From Candidatus Binatia bacterium (lineage in GTDB: Bacteria > Desulfobacterota > Binatia > UBA12015): a stretch of 64,000 bases of DNA. The notes beneath the pieces are model-generated. The model was not told where the DNA came from, did no database searches, and worked only from the letters and a program-made list of their open reading frames with translations. Each line of letters opens with the position of its first letter. Position 1 is the first letter of the stretch. A program made the position numbers and the translations under genes. Shown piece after piece: positions 58,952 to 64,000 of this stretch. The DNA is taken from positions 1 to 64,000 of the forward strand of contig JAQWRY010000037.1 of assembly GCA_029243485.1 (NCBI GenBank). The letters run 5' to 3'.

Positions 58952-59794
58952 TCAATCACCGCGTGCCGCGTCCGCGGCGGGCTTCGGCTCGGGCTCCGGC
59001 TCGGGATTCGGCAGCCCCCAGTGCCCTTCGGACCACCGAACGGCCCGGACACCGGCCCGCGGGCCCGTCACGCCCCCCAGCGCGGCCACACCCCGGTGCG
59101 CCTCCGACGCGCGGAGTGCCTGACCCGCCGCATTCATGTGCAGGTCGTCCATGAAGTGCTGCGGCCCCATCTCCAGCTCGAAGTCCAGGACGAACCGCGG
59201 AGCGAAGATGTCGTCGATGCGCGCATTCGTCTCGGCAATGGCGGCGAGCGATCGGCGGATCTCGCCCGTGCGGGGGTGCGGGAAGACCGTCGGCGTCACG
59301 ATGACGAAACCGAGTAGGCCGCGCGACCGCACGATTCGCCAGAGACGGTTGTAGTTGTCCACGATCTCTTCGGGCACGCCATTCTGATCCGCGAGGACGT
59401 CGTTGGTGCCGAAGGCCAAGATGACGACGTCCACCGGGTCGGTGCTCAGGACCGATTCGAGTTGCCCCACGCCCGAGAAGAAGACCCGGTCCGCCGGCAC
59501 ATCCGATACGATATTCGGGCTGACCGTCGCACCACCCACGCCCATGTTCAGGATCCGGACGCGAGGATCCTCGAGGCGAGCCAGGAGCTGCTCGCACCAC
59601 CCGAGCTCGGGCTCGAACCCACCGGGCTTCACCCCCTGCCAGGTCGAAGCCGTATTCGAATCGCCCAGACACGCGATCACGATCTCGCCGTCGCCGTTCC
59701 GGTCAACCGAGTCCGGCAGCGGCTGGGCCGTCGCCGGCGCAACAACCGCGACCAGGATCCCCGTGAGGAGCACCCGTAGGAGGCGTAGACGCAT
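58952..59794 (-). CDS. Exported SGNH/GDSL hydrolase
   Basis: The 280-aa protein has a signal peptide (MRLRLLRVLLTGILVAVVAPATAQ). Then come block I VIACLGDSNTASTW with nucleophile Ser, Gly block NMGVGGATVSPNI, Asn block ILAFGTNDVLADQ and block V MDDLHMNAAGQ with Asp and His. This is a complete catalytic set for a periplasmic esterase. The C-terminal tail alternates Pro and Glu (NPEPEPEPKPA). It starts at the ATG at 59794, where GGAGGA sits very close to the codon. It is divergent from the peptide-binding lipoprotein. Confidence 0.88.
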   Translation of the reverse strand: MRLRLLRVLLTGILVAVVAPATAQPLPDSVDRNGDGEIVIACLGDSNTASTWQGVKPGGFEPELGWCEQLLARLEDPRVRILNMGVGGATVSPNIVSDVPADRVFFSGVGQLESVLSTDPVDVVILAFGTNDVLADQNGVPEEIVDNYNRLWRIVRSRGLLGFVIVTPTVFPHPRTGEIRRSLAAIAETNARIDDIFAPRFVLDFELEMGPQHFMDDLHMNAAGQALRASEAHRGVAALGGVTGPRAGVRAVRWSEGHWGLPNPEPEPEPKPAADAARGD

Positions 59795-59889
59795 TCCTCC
59801 AAGGCTAAACGCCGTACGGGCGCCGCCGTCAAATCCGCCGTGCCGGGAAGCCCTTGCGACCACGAGCCCGGGCGGCAACAATCGCCCGG

Positions 59890-61896
59890 ATGACGCGCTC
59901 CTGCCCTTCCGTTCTCATCGCCTTCGCCCTCGCGACCGGCCTCTGCCTCAGCGGCTGCCCAAGCGCCGGTGAGGACCCCGAATCGGCCGCACCTCCTGCG
60001 AGCGAGCCCGTCGCCGCCGCCCCGAAAGCGGACAAGGGGCCGCCGGCACCACCGCCGCCGCCCGCCGCACCGATTTCCTACGAGATCCCCGTCGCGACCT
60101 GGGATTGGGACGTCGACGCCGGCGACACGAGCGTTCCAGCCAACCAGGGCGGCCCCGGCTTCACCGGAGTGGGATGGGGGACCCGCAACGAAGGACCGGT
60201 GCTCGGCAGCCCCGAGGCCGTCCGCGGCGGCACCGCCCGGCTGTACCTTCCCGACTGGCCCCCCACCCTGCGGCAGGCCGGCGAGAACTGGAATACCTCC
60301 TTCAACTACATGGCCGGCGCGCTCTTGTACGAGAGCCTGCTGAGCATGAACCCCTTCACGCTTCAGCCGACGCCGGCGCTCGCGACGCACTGGTGGGTCT
60401 CCGAAGACAAGACGACCTACCGCTTCCGATTGAACCCGATGGCGCGGTTCAGCAACGGAGAAGAAGTCACCGCGAACGACGTCGTGGCGTCGTGGAAGCT
60501 GCGCGTCGACCCGGGGCTCCGCGAGCCGTCATCGGTCATGACTTTCGGCAAGCTGCACGAGCCGACGGTGCTCTCGAAATACATCGTCGAAGTGAAGGTC
60601 AAAGAAGAGAGCTGGCGAAACTTCTTGTACTTCTCCGGCATGACGGTCTTCCCGGCGAGTTCGATCGGCGACATCACGGGAGAAGAGTACCTCGACCGTT
60701 ATCAGTTCGACTACGTACCCGGCTCCGGCCCGTACATCATCCACAAGGCCGACATCGACCAGGGGAAGTCGATCACCCTCCGGCGACGCGACGACTACTG
60801 GGACGAGAACAACCCCACGCGCCGTGGCACGTACAACATCGAAAACTACGAGTACGCGATCGTGAAGGACCCGGGCCTCGCCTTCGAGAAGGTGAAGAAG
60901 GGGGAGCTCGACATCTACACGGTGTCCAAGGCGCAATGGTGGGCCGAAGAGGTTCCCAAGATCGACGCCGTGAAACGCGGGATGTTGCAGCCCCGCAAGA
61001 TCTGGAACGACCGGCCCATGGGCACCTCGGGAATCGCGATCAACATGCAGAAGCTCGGGCTCTCGGATTTGCGGGTGCGGCGCGCGCTCCAGTTTCTCTA
61101 CAACCGCGAGCTGATGATCGAGAAGCTGTTCTTCGGCGAATACTCTCCTCTCGACAGCTACTACCAGGGCGGCGTCTACCAGAACCCGGACAACCCCCAC
61201 ATGCCGTACGACCCCCTCGCGGCGGTCGAGCTCCTCGAAGAGGCCGGGTGGACCGAGATCAACCCGGCCGGCTACCGGGTGAAGGACGGTCAGGAACTGC
61301 GATTCAACCTCGTCTACTCGAGCTCGCAGCTCGAGCCGAGTCTCACCCTGTTCCAGGAAGATGCCAAGCAGGCAGGCTTCGCCATCGACCTCCAGCTCCT
61401 TACGCCGGCGGCACTCTGGAAGGCACTCCAACAAAAGGAGTACCAGCTCTCGTCCATCGCCTGGGGCGCGCTCGTGTTCCCGAATCCCGAGACCTCGTTC
61501 TCGAGTGACCTCGCCGACAAGCACGGCAACAACAACATCACTGCGTTCAAGAACGACCGGGTCGATGCGCTCTGCGAAGAGTACGACACCGAGTACGATG
61601 TGGCCCGACGAATCGAGATCATCCGCGAGGTCGACGGGCTCGTGTACGAACAGCAGCCATACATCCTCGGCTGGTACCTCGCACCGCTCCGACTCCTGTA
61701 CTCGAACAAGTTCAAGATGCCCGCGTGGGGGATCGGTCCGCTGACCGACGGGAGCGAAGAACATTACCTGTGGTGGATCGACCCTGAGCAGGAAAAGCTC
61801 GTAGACGAAGCGCGGCGCGACACGAGCAAGTCTCTGCCTCTCCTCCCCGTCGAGAACCGCTACTGGCAGGAGTGGCACAAGCACCAGGACGGCTGA
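59890..61896 (+). CDS. Peptide ABC transporter substrate-binding lipoprotein (SBP family 5)
   Basis: This 668-aa extracytoplasmic solute-binding lipoprotein has a signal peptide with lipobox SGC23 and a Pro/Ala-rich linker (about 30-65). The family 5 domain follows, with NWNTSFNYMAGALLYESLLSMNPFTLQPTPALATHWWVSEDKTTYRFRLNPMARFSNGEEVTANDVV. It continues with GSGPYIIHK and a C-terminal region typical of DppA/YejA-like proteins. It is larger than OppA (about 540), as in the YejA branch. Two permease genes follow with 4-nt and overlapping junctions. The ligand is a peptide by family, not proven. Confidence 0.9.
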   Translation: MTRSCPSVLIAFALATGLCLSGCPSAGEDPESAAPPASEPVAAAPKADKGPPAPPPPPAAPISYEIPVATWDWDVDAGDTSVPANQGGPGFTGVGWGTRNEGPVLGSPEAVRGGTARLYLPDWPPTLRQAGENWNTSFNYMAGALLYESLLSMNPFTLQPTPALATHWWVSEDKTTYRFRLNPMARFSNGEEVTANDVVASWKLRVDPGLREPSSVMTFGKLHEPTVLSKYIVEVKVKEESWRNFLYFSGMTVFPASSIGDITGEEYLDRYQFDYVPGSGPYIIHKADIDQGKSITLRRRDDYWDENNPTRRGTYNIENYEYAIVKDPGLAFEKVKKGELDIYTVSKAQWWAEEVPKIDAVKRGMLQPRKIWNDRPMGTSGIAINMQKLGLSDLRVRRALQFLYNRELMIEKLFFGEYSPLDSYYQGGVYQNPDNPHMPYDPLAAVELLEEAGWTEINPAGYRVKDGQELRFNLVYSSSQLEPSLTLFQEDAKQAGFAIDLQLLTPAALWKALQQKEYQLSSIAWGALVFPNPETSFSSDLADKHGNNNITAFKNDRVDALCEEYDTEYDVARRIEIIREVDGLVYEQQPYILGWYLAPLRLLYSNKFKMPAWGIGPLTDGSEEHYLWWIDPEQEKLVDEARRDTSKSLPLLPVENRYWQEWHKHQDG

Positions 61897-61900
61897 CCCG

Positions 61901-62932
61901 ATGGCCGCCTACTTCGCTCGCCGCTTTCTGCTGATGATCCCGACGTTCCTCGGGATCACACTTCTGGTCTTCGCGATCACCCGTATGGTTCCCGGTGGGC
62001 CGATCGAGCAGATGATCCTGAAGACGCAGATGGCCGCGACCCAAGAGGGCGGCAGCAGTGGCACCTCGACCGGATCCGGATCCGGGATCCCGCAAGAAGT
62101 GCTCGAGCAACTGAAGGCGCACTACCACTTCGACAAGCCCATCCTCGTTGCCTACGGCTTGTGGCTGAAGGATCTTCTGACCCTCAACCTCGGGAAGTCG
62201 TACAAGTACAACACACCGGTTCTCGAGACGATCACCGGGCGCTTTCGCGTCAGCATGTACTTCGGGTTGATCGGCTTCTTCCTCGCTTATCTGATCTGCA
62301 TCCCACTCGGGATCCGGAAAGCGATCAAGCACGGCGGGATCTTCGACGTCACCAGTAGCGTCGTCGTCTTCATGGGGTACTCGATCCCCGGATGGGCGTT
62401 GGGCGCCGTTCTCCTGGTGCTACTGGGCGGCGGGAGCTTCTGGGACGTCTTCCCCCTCGGCGGGTTCGAGTCCAGCGACTACGCGGACCTGAGCCTCTGG
62501 GGGAAGGTGAAGGATCGGGCGTACCACACCGTCCTTCCGGTGATGGCTTACATGGTCGGCAGCTTCGCCACGCTCACGATCCTGATGAAGAACTCCCTCA
62601 TGGAGAACCTCGGACAGGACTACGTCCGGACGGCGTTCGCCAAGGGACTCTCCGAGCAGCGAGTGATCTTCGTGCATGCCTTCCGGAACTCACTGATTCC
62701 CCTGTGCACCGGGCTCGGGCATGCCGTCGGGCTCGTGATGGCGGGGAGCTACCTCATCGAGAAGGTCTTCAACATCGATGGCCTCGGCTACCTAGGCTAC
62801 ACGTCCGTCATCGACCGAGACTACGCGGTCGTGATGGGCGTACTCGTCTTCAATACGTTCCTCGTCCTGCTCGGGAACATTCTGTCCGACGTGTTGTACG
62901 TGCTCGTGGATCCGAGGATCCGCTTCAACTGA
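61901..62932 (+). CDS. Peptide ABC transporter permease (YejB/DppB-like)
   Basis: The 343-aa inner-membrane permease has six predicted helices. The first is followed by FAITRMVPGGPIEQM, a typical DppB/OppB N-terminus, and a Gly/Ser/Thr-rich loop (about 48-62). The EAA-type cytoplasmic loop reads ENLGQDYVRTAFAKGLSEQRVIFVHAFRNSLIPL. A C-terminal GVLVFNTFLVLLGNILSDVLYVLVDPRIRF closes it. The loop and the partner's size resemble YejB. The stop overlaps the next permease start (TGATG). Confidence 0.93.
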   Translation: MAAYFARRFLLMIPTFLGITLLVFAITRMVPGGPIEQMILKTQMAATQEGGSSGTSTGSGSGIPQEVLEQLKAHYHFDKPILVAYGLWLKDLLTLNLGKSYKYNTPVLETITGRFRVSMYFGLIGFFLAYLICIPLGIRKAIKHGGIFDVTSSVVVFMGYSIPGWALGAVLLVLLGGGSFWDVFPLGGFESSDYADLSLWGKVKDRAYHTVLPVMAYMVGSFATLTILMKNSLMENLGQDYVRTAFAKGLSEQRVIFVHAFRNSLIPLCTGLGHAVGLVMAGSYLIEKVFNIDGLGYLGYTSVIDRDYAVVMGVLVFNTFLVLLGNILSDVLYVLVDPRIRFN

Positions 62933-64000
62933 TGCCGACCGACGTCGACACGCAACCGCAGTCGGTGTCGGTCTTCCGCCGACGGTGGCAGAAGTTCCGC
63001 ACACTCAGGCGTGGCTGGTACAGCTTCGTGGTCCTGCTGACCTGCTACGTGACGACGTTCTTTCTGTTCCTCCTCGTGAACAACCAGGCGATCGCGGTCC
63101 ACTACGACGGCGAAACCTACTTCCCGGCCTTCGCGGCCGCGTTCGAGGGCAAGGTGTACCAGGCGAAGGACTTCGGCCAACGCGCGATTGGCGAAACGAA
63201 GTACCGAAGACTGGCGAAGGAGTTCTCGGAGGACGCGGCGTCGGGCAACTGGGTCGTGATGCCGCCGTACCCGTACTCGCCGATCGAAAGCCTGCTGCGG
63301 GACCTACCCGGGAACCCTCCGCACGCGCCGAGCCTCGAGCACTGGTGTGGAACGGACGACCGTGGCCGCGACGTGTTCGCGCGCCTGACCTACGGGTTCC
63401 GAATCTCGATCTCGTTCGCGCTCGGCGTCACCCTACTCTCGTACCTGGTGGGGATGACCGTCGGCGCGTGCTTCGGGTACTTCGGCGGCCGCGTCGACAT
63501 CCTGGGCCAGAGATTCGTCGAGATCTGGGCCGCCCTACCCTTCCTCTATACGATCATCATCATCAGCTCGATCATCCGCCCGAACGTGTGGCTCCTGATC
63601 GCACTGCTCTCGGCGTTCGGCTGGATCAGCATCAGCTTCTACATGCGCGGTGAATTCTATCGGGAGAAGGCCAAGGACTACGTTGCAGCAGCCATCGCCC
63701 AGGGAGAGTCGAACTTCTCGATCCTCTTCCGGCACATCCTCCCGAACTCCCTCACCCCGATCATCAGCTTCGCGCCGTTCGCGATCGTCGGCAGCATCAG
63801 CTCGCTCGTGTCGCTCGACTTTCTCGGCTTCGGGTTGCCCCCGCCGACACCCAGCTGGGGAGAGCTCGTCGGCCAGGGGCTCGCAAACATCCAGAAGTGG
63901 CATCTCGTCCTCTTCCCTCTGGGCGCGCTCTTCGGAACCTTGCTGATGGTCGTCTTCATCGGCGAAGCGGTCCGGGAGGCGTTCGATCCCAAGGTCTACT
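62932..64000 (+). CDS. Peptide ABC transporter permease (YejE/DppC-like), 3' end outside window
   Basis: The reading frame begins at the ATG overlapping the previous stop and remains open at the window edge (356 codons). Features are an N-terminal helix after RRGWYSFVVLLTCYVTTFF and an unusually long periplasmic loop (about 45-135) as in YejE. HWCGTDDRGRDVFARLTYGFRISISFALG is the DppC signature, and the EAA loop reads YVAAAIAQGESNFSILFRHILPNSLTPI. Further helices follow and the end DPKVY is near the normal C-terminus. ATP-binding subunits probably lie just downstream. Confidence 0.93.
   Translation, partial: MPTDVDTQPQSVSVFRRRWQKFRTLRRGWYSFVVLLTCYVTTFFLFLLVNNQAIAVHYDGETYFPAFAAAFEGKVYQAKDFGQRAIGETKYRRLAKEFSEDAASGNWVVMPPYPYSPIESLLRDLPGNPPHAPSLEHWCGTDDRGRDVFARLTYGFRISISFALGVTLLSYLVGMTVGACFGYFGGRVDILGQRFVEIWAALPFLYTIIIISSIIRPNVWLLIALLSAFGWISISFYMRGEFYREKAKDYVAAAIAQGESNFSILFRHILPNSLTPIISFAPFAIVGSISSLVSLDFLGFGLPPPTPSWGELVGQGLANIQKWHLVLFPLGALFGTLLMVVFIGEAVREAFDPKVY

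Noticed and set aside
60529-61884. A 451-codon minus-strand frame opposite the peptide-binding protein
   Set aside because: It is a shadow of a well-supported family 5 binding protein. Its own composition (Val/Leu/Asp/Glu/His runs) follows from codon reversal.

Overview
The window is a 64 kb piece of a GC-rich (roughly two thirds G+C), densely coding chromosome from a Gram-negative bacterium. Gram-negative features include apolipoprotein N-acyltransferase, many lipobox lipoproteins, a CsgG-like protein, a porin relic and an MBOAT acetylation pair. The mix of a membrane EtfAB:menaquinone-oxidoreductase-type iron-sulfur protein next to etfBA, sigma-54 activators, Pro-Thr-rich lipoproteins and single-copy housekeeping genes fits one of the lineages formerly called Deltaproteobacteria (for example Myxococcota, Binatota or Desulfobacterota). 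That placement is an inference and is not proven by any marker here. No phage, plasmid, CRISPR or rRNA genes are visible, and most genes look like vertically inherited chromosome.

Layout. 1-9.7 kb: tRNA-Arg and tRNA-Pro, two serine esterases, the rph-rdgB pair, a receiver-less sigma-54 activator overlapping a stand-alone receiver, two exported proteins, trmJ and a tandem VOC protein. 9.7-25.5 kb: a long inverted repeat that supplies both stop codons of two convergent genes, a propeller lipoprotein, a GMC oxidoreductase with a membrane-anchored partner, DoxX, a CsgG-like/DUF2333 pair, phosphofructokinase, a dead serine hydrolase, a D-aminoacylase-like amidohydrolase, a sulfatase-fold membrane protein, a thermonuclease-like protein, a methyltransferase and manC. 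25.5-30.2 kb: a CHAD protein, a HAD hydrolase, a cytochrome c/NTF2/amidohydrolase row and tRNA-Thr. 30.2-36.9 kb is the most disturbed stretch: lnt, then a wrecked NtrC-type regulator, a wrecked histidine kinase, an IS3-type transposase remnant, a membrane glycosyltransferase and about 800 bp of almost empty DNA. 36.9-49.3 kb: smpB, a sulfotransferase, an SDR, a dead phosphate-type porin, panD with a panB-panC fusion, a deoxynucleoside kinase, a frameshifted hydrolase-like gene, a formyltransferase, a PKD lipoprotein, an N-formylglutamate amidohydrolase, a dead dienelactone hydrolase and an IclR regulator. 49.4-64 kb: etfB-etfA-membrane Fe-S oxidoreductase, DUF192, an SGNH/MBOAT/mini-protein acetylation operon, DAHP synthase, an APH-like phosphotransferase, an SGNH hydrolase, and a peptide ABC transporter whose second permease runs off the edge.

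How the genes work together. The etf/Fe-S operon should carry electrons from acyl-CoA dehydrogenation to the quinone pool, with a hairpin before the membrane subunit that may lower its expression. The panBC fusion and panD make three of the four steps to pantothenate. The SGNH-MBOAT-mini-protein operon should O-acetylate a surface polymer. manC would feed GDP-mannose to glycan synthesis.

The strongest unusual signals are: the PanB-PanC single-chain enzyme; a dispersed repeat (9.7 kb and 49.3 kb) that forms the 3' ends of two genes; and an unusual load of about seven decayed genes. In several of the decayed genes the frameshift coincides with loss of catalytic residues, so they are not simply sequencing errors. 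Coordinates of starts were chosen by eye from ribosome-binding sites, overlaps and family N-termini, and several are uncertain, as stated in each entry.
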